Of a DNA stretch of 64,000 nucleotides, positions 17,118 to 25,279 are shown piece after piece; the stretch's first letter is position 1; every line of letters starts with the position of its first letter. Location of the stretch: the NCBI GenBank assembly GCA_003221695.1, contig QHSX01000060.1, positions 60,567 through 124,566 on the forward strand, written 5' to 3'. Both the position numbers and the translations under genes were made by a program. Source of the stretch: Candidatus Rokuibacteriota bacterium (GTDB lineage Bacteria; Methylomirabilota; Methylomirabilia; Rokubacteriales; CSP1-6). The notes beneath the pieces were generated by a model, which did not search any database, was not told the origin of the DNA, and saw only the letters and a list, made by a program, of their open reading frames with translations.

Positions 17118-17909
17118 ATGACGGCCCTCTTCGCAGCCCAGGGCGTGACCAAGCGGTTCGGCGGCCTCACCGCGCTGCAGGCGGTGGACTTCGAGCTCGA
17201 GTCGGGCATCGCGTCGATCATCGGGCCGAACGGCGCGGGGAAGACGACGCTCTTCAACATTTTCACGGGGCTCTACCCCGCGGACGCGGGCAGCATCGTC
17301 TTCCGCGGGCGGCCGCTCCTCGGCCTGCGCCCTGACCAGATCACGACGCTGGGGATCTGCCGGACGTTCCAGAACATCCGGCTCTTCGCGAACATGACGG
17401 TGATCGAGAACGTCCTCGTGGGCATGAACGCGCGCATCGCGCTCGGCCTGTGGGACGTCCTCTCACACGGCCCGCGCTTCTGCCGGACCGAGTCGGAGCT
17501 CTCGACGCGCGCGGTCGCGCTGCTCGACCGGGTCGGGCTCCAGGCGAACGCCAACGACGTGGCCCGCAACCTCCCGTACGGCGACCAGCGTCGGCTCGAG
17601 CTCGCCCGTGCGCTCGCATCCGAGCCCGCGCTCCTGCTGCTCGACGAGCCGACCGCCGGGATGACCCAGGCGGAGGCCGGTGCGCTCATGCGCCTGCTGC
17701 GCGAGCTCGTCGTCGATCTCGGGCTCGCGATCGTCCTCATCGAGCACAACATGCGCGTCGTCATGGAGGTGTCCGACAGGGTGACCGTGCTCGACCACGG
17801 GGAAAAAATCGCGGAAGGGCGGCCGCGCGAGGTCCAGTCCAACGCGCGGGTCATCGAGGCGTACCTCGGCACGCGCGGCTCGGGTCCCCGGAGGGCACGC
17901 CGTGCTTAG
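17118..17909 (+). CDS. livG: Branched-chain amino-acid ABC transporter ATP-binding protein LivG
   Basis: LivG is one of two cytoplasmic ATPases that power the Liv importer. The 263-residue protein has the Walker A motif GPNGAGKTTLFN, the LivG-type QLOOP region GICRTFQNIRLFANMTVIEN, the signature NLPYGDQRRLELARALASEP (the YGxQRRLE form specific to LivG), the Walker B LLLLDEPTAGMTQAEA and the H-loop IVLIEHNMRVVMEVSDRVTV. The C-terminal extension RVIEAYLGTRG is also typical. It overlaps livF by 8 bp. All motifs are intact, so the transporter should be functional. Confidence 0.95.
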   Translation: MTALFAAQGVTKRFGGLTALQAVDFELESGIASIIGPNGAGKTTLFNIFTGLYPADAGSIVFRGRPLLGLRPDQITTLGICRTFQNIRLFANMTVIENVLVGMNARIALGLWDVLSHGPRFCRTESELSTRAVALLDRVGLQANANDVARNLPYGDQRRLELARALASEPALLLLDEPTAGMTQAEAGALMRLLRELVVDLGLAIVLIEHNMRVVMEVSDRVTVLDHGEKIAEGRPREVQSNARVIEAYLGTRGSGPRRARRA

Positions 17910-18603
17910 GGTCGACTCGCTCGACGTGGCCTACGGCAAGATCCGGGCGCTCAAGGGGGTGGGACTCGAGGTGGGCCGCGGTGAGATCGTCGCGATCCTC
18001 GGGAACAACGGCGCCGGAAAGACGACGACGCTCAAGACCATCTCGGGGCTCCTCCACCCCCTGCGCGGCACGATTACGCTGGAGGCCGAATCGCTCGTCG
18101 GCGTGCCGCCCCACGAGATCGTGGGGAGGGGTGTCGCCCACGTCCCGGAGGGACGGCGGATCTTCAATCGCCTCACGGTCCGCGAGAACCTCATGATGGG
18201 CGCCTATCCGAGGAGCGACGCGGGGATCGCGGCCGACCTCGAGCGCGTCCTCACACTCTTCCCGCGGCTCAAGGAGCGGATCACGCAGGTCGCAGGCACC
18301 CTGTCGGGGGGCGAGCAGCAGATGCTCGCGATCGGCCGCGCCCTGATGGCGAACCCGAGGCTCCTCCTGCTGGACGAGCCGAGCATGGGGCTCGCCCCGG
18401 TCCTCGTCGAGCAGATCTTCGACACGATCGCCGACATCAACGGGCAAGGGACGACGATCCTGCTCGTGGAGCAGAACGCGGCGATGGCGCTGTCGATCGC
18501 GCACCGGGGCTACGTCCTCGAGACCGGCACGATCGCGCTCACGGGAACCGCGACCGAGCTGGCCGACAACCCGGAGGTCCGCCGGGCCTACCTGGGTGAG
18601 TAG
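17902..18603 (+). CDS. livF: Branched-chain amino-acid ABC transporter ATP-binding protein LivF
   Basis: LivF is the partner ATPase of LivG. The 233-residue protein starts at a GTG inside the last codons of livG and has the Walker A motif GNNGAGKTTTLK, QLOOP region GRGVAHVPEGRRIFNRLTVR, signature GTLSGGEQQMLAIGRALMAN, Walker B LLLLDEPSMGLAPVLVEQIF and H-loop TTILLVEQNAAMALSIAHRG. These are the standard LivF sequences. It is the last gene of livKHMGF. Its 3' end overlaps the 3' end of the convergent GT39 gene by 16 bp, so no space remains for a conventional terminator between the two operons. Confidence 0.95.
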   Translation: MLRVDSLDVAYGKIRALKGVGLEVGRGEIVAILGNNGAGKTTTLKTISGLLHPLRGTITLEAESLVGVPPHEIVGRGVAHVPEGRRIFNRLTVRENLMMGAYPRSDAGIAADLERVLTLFPRLKERITQVAGTLSGGEQQMLAIGRALMANPRLLLLDEPSMGLAPVLVEQIFDTIADINGQGTTILLVEQNAAMALSIAHRGYVLETGTIALTGTATELADNPEVRRAYLGE

Positions 18604-20249
18604 GGAAGCGCGGGAGTCTTCGAGTCCCCGTTCTGGAGTTCGGGCCGCCGCCAGCCTTCGACCACTAGCAATCCCATGTTCTCGAGGCCGTTCACGGGAC
18701 GATCGACGGGAATTTTGACGACGGCCAGACGCTCGGCATGGGTCTGCACGAAGTGGCCGGTCTGCAGCGCCCACCCGATCGTGTAGGGTCCGTCGCTCCA
18801 TCCCGTCGGGAGGCCGGGTGCGGGAGGGAGGACGGGCGGGACGTAACCGGCGGGCGGGAAGAGAAGGCCGCCCACCAGCCAGACCCGGTGCCGGGACTCC
18901 AGCGCGCCTTGGATCGCACCGTACAGGGGCGCCAGGGGCTCGGCCGACGTCATTCGGAGCTTGAGCAGGTCGTATCGGTGGACGGTGAGGTCCTCCATCG
19001 GTGGGAGGGTCATCCACCGCACCGGGCCGCGATAGTACCGGTTGAACGTGATGCCCACGTACCACGGGTTGACGAGGATCAGGTCCCCAGGCTGGGCGGC
19101 GGTGTGAACGTACTGGGCGATCAAGTCGACGTTGGTCTGGCGAGCGCCGACGCGGTCCAGCGAGGCGGGGAATGCCAGCGCGGTCGCCAGGACGGCGGTG
19201 CCGACCCGCGCCCAGCGGAGGGAGCGTGTCCCCCCCAGCACGACGTCGATCGCGAGCGCCACCACCGCGATGAGGGGCACGAATTGCCAGGCCTGCGGGA
19301 CGCGACCCGCGAGCTTCAGAAAGCCAAGATGAAGACTCGTGGCGGCCACGATCACCAGCGCCGCATAGAGCACGTGGGTGCGAGACGCCGGGTCGTCGCT
19401 CGAGGACCGCCGGAGCGCACGGACGACACCGTACACGACGAGCACCGCGGCGGCCGCCCACAGCGCCGCGAGCGGCCAGCTCCCCTCGGTCACCATCTCA
19501 CTTGATCGCACGAGCAGCGCGCGTGTGCCGAGCTCCGACTGGTTCAACGGCCTCCAGCTCCGGGAGGCCAGCAAGACGCCGACGTACGGCAGCAGGGACA
19601 CCGCCGCCACGACGCCGGTCGCGAGCACGGCGAGCGCCGCCGAGCGCTCCCGGGCCACCGCGGCGACCGCGAACCCCGCGACGCACACGGCCAGGATGAG
19701 GGGGGCGTTGTGGTAGAGGGTTTGCACGGCGAGGATGGCCACCGTGAGGGCGTAGAGGAGCGCGCGGCGACGCGGAGCGGCCGTGAGGCGTCCGATGGCG
19801 CCGAACGCCAGGACGATGAAGAGGCCCCCGAGACCGTACGGCTTCACCGATCCCGCCGTCTGCAGCATCCCTGCGTGCGCGGCGAACACGGCGAGGGCCA
19901 GCAGCGGCGGGCCGGCGGCGAGCGTTCGGCCGGTGACCCAGATCGCGCCCAGCATCGCCGTGGCCACGCCAAAGCCGAAGGTGCGGAGGGGGCCGTCCTG
20001 CTCGCCGGTCCACGGTGACGACCAGAGTCGCAGGAGCGTCGGATACAAGGCCGGCGCGGAGTCCAGCGACAACGACCTCAGGACGTCGGCGTAAGTCGGC
20101 CGGGTCGCGAGCTCGACCGTGGACACCTCGTCTCGCCAGAGCGCTCCGGCCTCAGTGCTGAAGCGCAGGTTGAGGGCGACGATGAGCGCGGTGATCAGCA
20201 GGGCTGCGGCCAGCTCGGCCCACGCCAACGCGCCGTGGGGGCGCTTCAT
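18588..20249 (-). CDS. GT39-type membrane glycosyltransferase (ArnT/PMT-like)
   Basis: This 553-residue polytopic protein has about eleven hydrophobic segments and a large C-terminal soluble part (about residues 370-553), the layout of lipid-linked-sugar glycosyltransferases of the GT39/GT83 superfamily. The catalytic-type acidic motif in the first periplasmic loop is visible as LWRDEVSTVELATRP (Asp39-Glu40). Such enzymes move a sugar from a polyprenyl-phosphate donor to lipid, protein or glycan on the outer face of the inner membrane. Acceptor and sugar are unknown. It is the third gene of a minus-strand operon; its ATG overlaps the stop of the GT2-methyltransferase fusion, whose GT2 half could make the polyprenyl-phosphate sugar it uses. 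It ends inside livF on the other strand. Confidence 0.7.
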   Translation of the reverse strand: MKRPHGALAWAELAAALLITALIVALNLRFSTEAGALWRDEVSTVELATRPTYADVLRSLSLDSAPALYPTLLRLWSSPWTGEQDGPLRTFGFGVATAMLGAIWVTGRTLAAGPPLLALAVFAAHAGMLQTAGSVKPYGLGGLFIVLAFGAIGRLTAAPRRRALLYALTVAILAVQTLYHNAPLILAVCVAGFAVAAVARERSAALAVLATGVVAAVSLLPYVGVLLASRSWRPLNQSELGTRALLVRSSEMVTEGSWPLAALWAAAAVLVVYGVVRALRRSSSDDPASRTHVLYAALVIVAATSLHLGFLKLAGRVPQAWQFVPLIAVVALAIDVVLGGTRSLRWARVGTAVLATALAFPASLDRVGARQTNVDLIAQYVHTAAQPGDLILVNPWYVGITFNRYYRGPVRWMTLPPMEDLTVHRYDLLKLRMTSAEPLAPLYGAIQGALESRHRVWLVGGLLFPPAGYVPPVLPPAPGLPTGWSDGPYTIGWALQTGHFVQTHAERLAVVKIPVDRPVNGLENMGLLVVEGWRRPELQNGDSKTPALPYSPR

Positions 20250-21727
20250 GCGGTCGTCGTGCGCGCGGACACCAGCCCCACCGCCGCCGTCGGGCGCTGC
20301 TCCGCCCTCTCAGCGACGATGACGCACTGGACAAACAAGTCCCTGAGGCCGAAGGAGTATTCGCGCAGGACGAAGCCGGTGTCGCGTAGAAGCGTCGCGG
20401 CCTCGGCGCGGGAGCCGAGCAGCGAGATCTCGTCGGGATGAAACTTCGGCTCGGCGCCTGACACGAGCCGGATGAGGCGCCGGAGCGCGTGCAGGAACAG
20501 CACGCTGGAGCCCCGACGGTGGGGCCAGAAGACCACGAGCCTCCCGCGCGGCCTCAGCACGCGATGGAACTCGCCGAGGATCTCTCGGATCTCGTGCAGA
20601 TGAAAGTGCTCGAGGACACCGAGGTTGTACACACCGTCGAACGCGCCCGCCTCGAACGGCAGGTCGAAGATGCTCGCCTGCTCGATCCGACTCGCGCGCG
20701 GGTTGTTACGGGCATAGAGCCTCAGCGCCCGCTCGGAGACGTCGACGGCGGTCACGCGAAACCGCTCGTGGAGGCCCGCGTCCACCTGGCCGCTGCCGCA
20801 TCCCGCATGGAGGAGCCGCGCGCCCGCGGCGAACGACCGCTCCGCGTACCGCCGCAGGTTGTGCCGCACCACCCGCCGATACACGGTGGCGACGAGGTCG
20901 TAGACCGCCCCGAGCGCCGTTCGCTTCTCGCTCCAGTACTCGTCCCAGCCCTGCGACTCGGCGAGCTCCGGACGCAGCGTATCGATCGGGCGGGCTCGTC
21001 GGAAACGGCCCGGGTTCGTCAGTTGCGCGAAGAACAGCTTCACCAGGAAGTGCCCGCTCCGGACGCCCTCTCGGGCCGTGAGCTTGGAGCTCCCGTACAC
21101 CCGGGCCGGCAGCACGATCGGAACCTCGCGGATGCGAGCGCCGTTCCGACACAGGACGAAGAGGCTTTCAAAGAAGAACGCGTAGGCGTGGGCCGTGACC
21201 AGCTCGAAGAGCTCACGCGGAACGCGCCGCAGATCGTAGAGCCGGAGGGCGCCGCTCGCATCGTACGGCATCCGCAACAGCACCCGCGTCAGGAGGTGCC
21301 CGAGCCGGGTCAGGAACAGGCGGTGCGGACTCCAGCCGGGAAGGCTGTCCGGCGCGAGGTAGCGCGAGGCCACGACCACGTCCACGCCATCGTCATGCGC
21401 GGCCAGCAGGCGGGGGAGGTCGGCCGGGCTGTGCGAAAAGTCGGCGTCTAGCGTGATGAGGAGGTCGTACCCCTTGTCGTAGGCGTAGGCGATGCCGGCA
21501 CGATGCGCGCTGCCGATGCCGAGCTTGCCCTCTCGATGGATCACCGAGACCCGACGGTATTGGCGCGCGAGTCGATCGAGCGTGGCGCCGGTGCCGTCGG
21601 GGGACCCATCGTCGATGAAGAGGATGTCCGCATCCAGCGGGAGCGCGCGGAGCTCCGCGCAGAGCCGCTCGACGTTGCGGTTCTCGTTGTAGGTCGGCAC
21701 GAAGATGAGGAGGCGGTACGGTATCAT
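20246..21727 (-). CDS. Fusion: polyprenyl-phosphate sugar transferase (GT2, DPM1-like) plus SAM methyltransferase
   Basis: The 493-residue protein has two domains. Residues 1 to about 215 are a DPM1-like GT2: LLIFVPTYNENRNVERLCAE, ADILFIDDGSPDGTGATLDR, LLITLDADFSHSPADLPRLL (the DxD) and SRYLAPDSLPGWSPHRLFLT. Residues from about 250 to the end are a class I SAM methyltransferase: WDEYWSEKR, motif I LLHAGCGSGQ near residue 305, the acidic VTAVDVSERAL, FDGVYNLGVLEHFHLHEIRE and VLRPRGRLVVFWPH. The start ATG overlaps the upstream stop (ATGA), and longer in-frame starts upstream are inside the preceding gene. The GT2 half probably charges polyprenyl phosphate with a hexose, and the other half could methylate the sugar or glycan. 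Membrane helices usual in GtrB-like GT2s are absent. Confidence 0.8.
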   Translation of the reverse strand: MIPYRLLIFVPTYNENRNVERLCAELRALPLDADILFIDDGSPDGTGATLDRLARQYRRVSVIHREGKLGIGSAHRAGIAYAYDKGYDLLITLDADFSHSPADLPRLLAAHDDGVDVVVASRYLAPDSLPGWSPHRLFLTRLGHLLTRVLLRMPYDASGALRLYDLRRVPRELFELVTAHAYAFFFESLFVLCRNGARIREVPIVLPARVYGSSKLTAREGVRSGHFLVKLFFAQLTNPGRFRRARPIDTLRPELAESQGWDEYWSEKRTALGAVYDLVATVYRRVVRHNLRRYAERSFAAGARLLHAGCGSGQVDAGLHERFRVTAVDVSERALRLYARNNPRASRIEQASIFDLPFEAGAFDGVYNLGVLEHFHLHEIREILGEFHRVLRPRGRLVVFWPHRRGSSVLFLHALRRLIRLVSGAEPKFHPDEISLLGSRAEAATLLRDTGFVLREYSFGLRDLFVQCVIVAERAEQRPTAAVGLVSARTTTA

Positions 21728-22971
21728 CGACGCGACGTCGAGACCACCTCGATCGAGGGGAGCGGAAACATCAGCTTCCCGCCCGACGCCAGATAGGCCG
21801 CCTCCCGTTCGATGAGGCCCGCACGGAAGTGCCACGGGAAGACCAGGAAGTAGTCGGGCTTGCGCGCGCGCGCCTCCGCCTCCGAGATGATCGGGATCCA
21901 CGTCCCCGGCGTGACGCACCCGAACTTGTCCTCGTTCACTTCGGCGATCGCGGGGAGCAGGTTGCGGTCGATGCCAGTGAACTGGAGGATCACGTTGCCC
22001 TTCGTGGAGGCGCCGTAGCCCAGCACGCTGTTTCCCCGGGCACGGATCGCCTCCAGGCGCTCACGCAGCTCGCGCTTGTGGGTCATGACGCGATCGCGGA
22101 ACTCCTTGAAGGGCCGAAGCGAGTCGAACCCGAGGCGCCGCTCCTCGTCCAGGAGTCGTGCCACCCGTGCGTCGCGCCCCCCGGGCCGACGCTTCGCCCG
22201 CCCGAGCGTCACCGCGAAGCTCCCGCCGTTGACGTCATTCTCCTCCACGTCCAGGATCGTGAGGCCCACCTTGTCCGCCAGCCACTTGATCTGGGCCAAG
22301 GCGTAATACTCGACGTGCTCGTGGCAGATCGTGTCGTAGGCGTTCGCCCGCAACATCGCCGGCAGGTAGCTCTGCTCCAGATGCCAGATGCCGTCGTCGG
22401 CCAGGATGTCGGCGACCTCGCGGACAAACTCGAGCGGCCGCTCCAGATCGTAGAACATCGCGATCGACGTGACGATCCGCGCCTTCCGGCCGCCCAGCGC
22501 GGAGCGGACCAGGTCCGCCGAGAAGAAATCCTCGATCAGACGGCTGTCGCCGGGATAGCGGCCGCGCCAGCGCGCGGCCGACGGATCGACGCCGAGGAGG
22601 CAGAGGTCCTTGCCCGAGAAGAACGAGAGCAGCGTGCCGTCGTTGCTCCCGATGTCCAGGATCACGTCGTCCGGCCGGAGGTCGACGGCCCCCAGGAGCA
22701 TCCGGGCTTTGTCCTCGAGGTGGCTGACCATCTTCCGGTTCAACGACGAGCGATAGCCGTAGTGCGCGCCGTAGAGCTCCGTTCGCTCGTAGGAGTAGAG
22801 GAGCTGGACCAGCCCACACTCGTCGCACCGCACGAGCGTCAGGGGGCCCTTCGTGAGTGACTCGTCGGCGCTGCGCGGAAACACGCCCGTCAGGAACTGC
22901 GTGCCGAGCTCGAGCAGAACGTCGAGCCACTCGCTCCCGCATATCCGGCATCCGGTTATCTGTCGGTGCAT
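21724..22971 (-). CDS. Sugar C-methyltransferase-like SAM-dependent methyltransferase
   Basis: The 415-residue protein has the three-part layout of the NDP-sugar C-methyltransferase family (TylC3/NovU-like). An N-terminal zinc-binding domain carries C8xxC11 and C49xxC52. A central SAM domain has DVILDIGSNDGTLLSFFSG and FYDLERPLEFVREVADILAD. A C-terminal domain has GNSVLGYGASTKGNVILQFT, VNEDKFGCVTPGTWIPIISE and DYFLVFPWHFRAGLIERE. HEHVEYYAL is also typical. These enzymes methylate a carbon of a keto-deoxysugar nucleotide, which suggests a branched, methylated sugar in the surface glycan. It is the first gene of the minus-strand operon and starts 15 nt after a -24/-12 promoter element, with no visible ribosome binding site. 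Confidence 0.8.
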   Translation of the reverse strand: MHRQITGCRICGSEWLDVLLELGTQFLTGVFPRSADESLTKGPLTLVRCDECGLVQLLYSYERTELYGAHYGYRSSLNRKMVSHLEDKARMLLGAVDLRPDDVILDIGSNDGTLLSFFSGKDLCLLGVDPSAARWRGRYPGDSRLIEDFFSADLVRSALGGRKARIVTSIAMFYDLERPLEFVREVADILADDGIWHLEQSYLPAMLRANAYDTICHEHVEYYALAQIKWLADKVGLTILDVEENDVNGGSFAVTLGRAKRRPGGRDARVARLLDEERRLGFDSLRPFKEFRDRVMTHKRELRERLEAIRARGNSVLGYGASTKGNVILQFTGIDRNLLPAIAEVNEDKFGCVTPGTWIPIISEAEARARKPDYFLVFPWHFRAGLIEREAAYLASGGKLMFPLPSIEVVSTSRR

Positions 22972-23219
22972 TGGCGGTTTAATTTAGCAAGTGTCGTGCC
23001 AGACGTTACGGGGCCCATGGGCCGAGCTCAGTAACACGAATCGGGAATGTCGTCGGTATACTGGTACTCGCTAATGGCGATCCCGCCGAGAGGGGTGCCC
23101 CCGCGTCCGTCGACGAGAGATATGACCGGTGGCGCGCCCAGGCGTGCCGGCTTGACATCCCCCGAGACACGACAACGCTGACACCTCCCACGCCTCGCCC
23201 GATCAGAACGGAAGGGCTC
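22972..23219. other. Divergent intergenic region of the glycan locus
   Basis: This 248-bp gap separates two divergent glycan genes and is less GC-rich than the flanks. It holds the -24/-12 element for the minus-strand operon near its left end. A TATACT hexamer on the + strand (23057-23062) lacks a matching -35, and TTGACA (23153-23158) lacks a matching -10. An upstream activator site for the sigma-54 regulator would be expected about 80-150 bp to the right of the element, but I cannot name one. Confidence 0.4.
22986..23001 (-). promoter_or_regulatory. Sigma-54 (-24/-12) promoter of the minus-strand glycan operon
   Basis: Read on the minus strand the bases are TGGCACG-ACAC-TTGCT, a full match to the sigma-54 consensus TGGCACG-N4-TTGCW with the invariant GG and GC 10 nt apart. 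Transcription would start near 22975, about 4 nt before the ATG of the C-methyltransferase gene. Confidence 0.75.
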
Positions 23220-24815
23220 GTGAGCCTCCGCCGCTCCTGGGCGCTCGGGCTTCTAGCGCTCCTCATTCTGGCCACTGCGGGAATCCGGCTCAGACTGCTC
23301 GGCATCCCCCTGGATCGCGACGAGGGCGAGTACGCCTACTTCGGACAGCTGTTGCTCCAGGGCGTTCTGCCGTACACCCAGGCGTACAACTTCAAGATGC
23401 CAGGCGTCTACGCGATCTACGCCTTGATCCTCGCCCTCTTCGGCCAGACGCCCACGGGCATTCACCTCGGGCTCCTCGTCGTCAGCGCCGTGACGATCGT
23501 TCTCGTATTCCTGGTCGCCCGCCGGCTGTTCCATGCGCGGGTGGCCGCGGTCGCCGCCGCGGCGTTCGCCGCGCTCTCGCTCAGCCCGAAGCTCTTGTTC
23601 ACCGCGGCCTACGCCGAGCACTTCGTCCTGGCGCCCGTCCTCGCAGGCACGCTCGTCCTCCTGCGCGCGACCGAAGGTGGCCGTCTCCTGGCCTTTCTGG
23701 GTAGCGGGGCGCTCCTCGGCGCGGCCTTTGTCGTCAAACAGAGCGGCGGCGCCTTTTTGCTGTTCGCCCTGTTCTACGTCCTCCTCGGCGCGCACGGCGA
23801 CGCGCGGCGCCGGCTCGCCGCCAGCGTAGCGCTCCTGGCCGGCGCCCTGGCGCCGTTCGCGACAGTCTGTCTGATCATGCTCCTGGCAGGGACCTTCGCC
23901 AACTTCTGGTTCTGGACGTTCACGTACGCCTCCGCGTACGCCACGTTGACGCCGCTCGGCGACGCCCTTCAGAACCTCGAGGCGGCGCTCGGCCAGATCC
24001 TGCCCACGTCGTATCTCATCGTGGTGCTCGCGTGCCTCGGGCTCGCGGCGCTCTTCTGGGACCGTGAGACACGCTCGAGGAGTCTCTTCCTCGCTCTCTT
24101 TCTCGGCGCCTCCCTCCTCGGGACTTCGGCGGGGCTCTACTTTCGGAGGCAGTATTTCATCCTCCTCCTCCCCGTCCTCGCGATCCTCGCAGGCATCGCG
24201 GTCGACACCGTCACGCGACGCCTCTCGTCGGTGCGCTTCCGAGCACTGCGATACGGAATCCCGATCGCGTTGACTGCGCTTCCGCTCCTCCACCCCGTCT
24301 ACCTCGAGCGTGCGATTCTCTTCACCGACACCCCGTACCAGGTTCTGCGGACTATCTACGGCTTGAATCCTTTCCCCGAGTCCGTGGAGATCGGGCGGTA
24401 CATCAGGGAGCGCACCTCACCGGAGGACAGGATTGCCGTGGTCGGCTCGGAACCCGAGATCTACTTCTACGCGCGGCGGCGGGCGGCCACGGGGTATGTC
24501 TACACCTATGCCTTGATGGAGCCCCAGCCGTACGCGACAGCGATGCAGCGCCAGATGATCCATGAGATCGAGGCGCTTCAGCCCCGGTTCGTCGTCTTCG
24601 TTGGGATCTGGATCTCCTGGCTGCGGCGGCCGGAATCGGACGTGACAGTCTTCCGCTGGTTCGACGAGTATCGAAAGAAGCTCGAGAAGGTCGGTGTCGT
24701 CGAGATCATCTCGCCAGAGCGAACCACGTACGTGTGGGGTCAGGAGGCTGCGGCGTACACGCCGCAGTCGCCGCTCTGGTTGATGGTCTTCGAACGGAAG
24801 GACGGAGCCCGATGA
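23220..24815 (+). CDS. GT39-type membrane glycosyltransferase
   Basis: The 531-residue polytopic protein starts at a GTG with a fair Shine-Dalgarno (GGAAGGG). An N-terminal helix (LGLLALLILATAGIRLRLLG) is followed by the first-loop motif PLDRDEGEYAYFGQLLLQG, with Asp-Glu as the likely catalytic pair, then YNFKMPGVYAIYALILALFG, a PMT_2 (GT39-like) signature. Around ten further helices precede a soluble C-terminal domain (about 400-531) with RIAVVGSEPEIYFYARRRAA. It differs clearly in sequence from the other two GT39-type proteins in the window. It likely transfers a sugar from a lipid carrier in the periplasm. Its stop overlaps the start of the MaoC gene, so it may be co-transcribed with the catabolic genes that follow. 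Confidence 0.75.
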   Translation: MSLRRSWALGLLALLILATAGIRLRLLGIPLDRDEGEYAYFGQLLLQGVLPYTQAYNFKMPGVYAIYALILALFGQTPTGIHLGLLVVSAVTIVLVFLVARRLFHARVAAVAAAAFAALSLSPKLLFTAAYAEHFVLAPVLAGTLVLLRATEGGRLLAFLGSGALLGAAFVVKQSGGAFLLFALFYVLLGAHGDARRRLAASVALLAGALAPFATVCLIMLLAGTFANFWFWTFTYASAYATLTPLGDALQNLEAALGQILPTSYLIVVLACLGLAALFWDRETRSRSLFLALFLGASLLGTSAGLYFRRQYFILLLPVLAILAGIAVDTVTRRLSSVRFRALRYGIPIALTALPLLHPVYLERAILFTDTPYQVLRTIYGLNPFPESVEIGRYIRERTSPEDRIAVVGSEPEIYFYARRRAATGYVYTYALMEPQPYATAMQRQMIHEIEALQPRFVVFVGIWISWLRRPESDVTVFRWFDEYRKKLEKVGVVEIISPERTTYVWGQEAAAYTPQSPLWLMVFERKDGAR

Positions 24816-25267
24816 GGACGCAAGGCCTGAACTTCGAGCAGCACGAAGTCGGGGCGACGTTCCGCACGCTCGGCCGCACGGTGTCGGAGACCGACATCGT
24901 CACGTTCGTCAATCTCTGCGGCTTCACCGAGCCGCTCTTCATGGACATGGAGTACGTCACGCGGGAGTCCGTCTTCCAGCGGCGCGCGGCGCCGGGCGCC
25001 CTGACGCTCGCCCTCTCGGAGGGGCTGATCATGCAGACCGGTCTCATCCACGGCACCGGCATGGCCTTCCTCGGCGCCGAGGTCCGCGTGGTCGCACCGG
25101 TGCTTGAGGGAGACACACTGACGGCCGAGATCGAGATCGTCGACAAGCGAGAGACGACGAAGCCCGACCGCGGCATCGTCACCTACCGCCACCGTGTCCT
25201 GAACCAGCGGGGCGAGCTCGTGCTGGAGGCGAAGGTGCTGCGCATGATCCGACGCGGCGGGCGCTGA
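24812..25267 (+). CDS. MaoC-like (hot-dog fold) dehydratase
   Basis: The 151-residue protein belongs to the MaoC/R-hydratase hot-dog family, which hydrates or dehydrates acyl-CoA thioesters. Visible family features are the start EVGATFRTLGRTVSETDIVT followed by FVNLCG (the substrate loop normally carries FAxLTGD), LTLALSEGLIMQTGLIHGTG in the central helix, and VRVVAPVLEGDTLTAEIEIV and YRHRVLNQRGELVLEAKVL in the strands. The usual catalytic Asp/His pair is not obvious in the FVNLCGFTEPLFMD segment, so activity should be assumed with care. The ATG overlaps the preceding GT39 stop. With the ornithine cyclodeaminase-like gene 12 bp downstream it looks like part of an amino- or organic-acid catabolic unit. 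Confidence 0.75.
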   Translation: MRTQGLNFEQHEVGATFRTLGRTVSETDIVTFVNLCGFTEPLFMDMEYVTRESVFQRRAAPGALTLALSEGLIMQTGLIHGTGMAFLGAEVRVVAPVLEGDTLTAEIEIVDKRETTKPDRGIVTYRHRVLNQRGELVLEAKVLRMIRRGGR

Positions 25268-25279
25268 GCCCGCGATGCG

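Noticed and set aside
17851..19461. Minus-strand frame of about 536 codons spanning livF and the end of the GT39 gene
   Set aside because: It overlaps two better-supported genes and has no recognisable motif.
23057..23062. TATACT hexamer in the divergent glycan gap
   Set aside because: No usable -35 at 16-18 nt on either strand.
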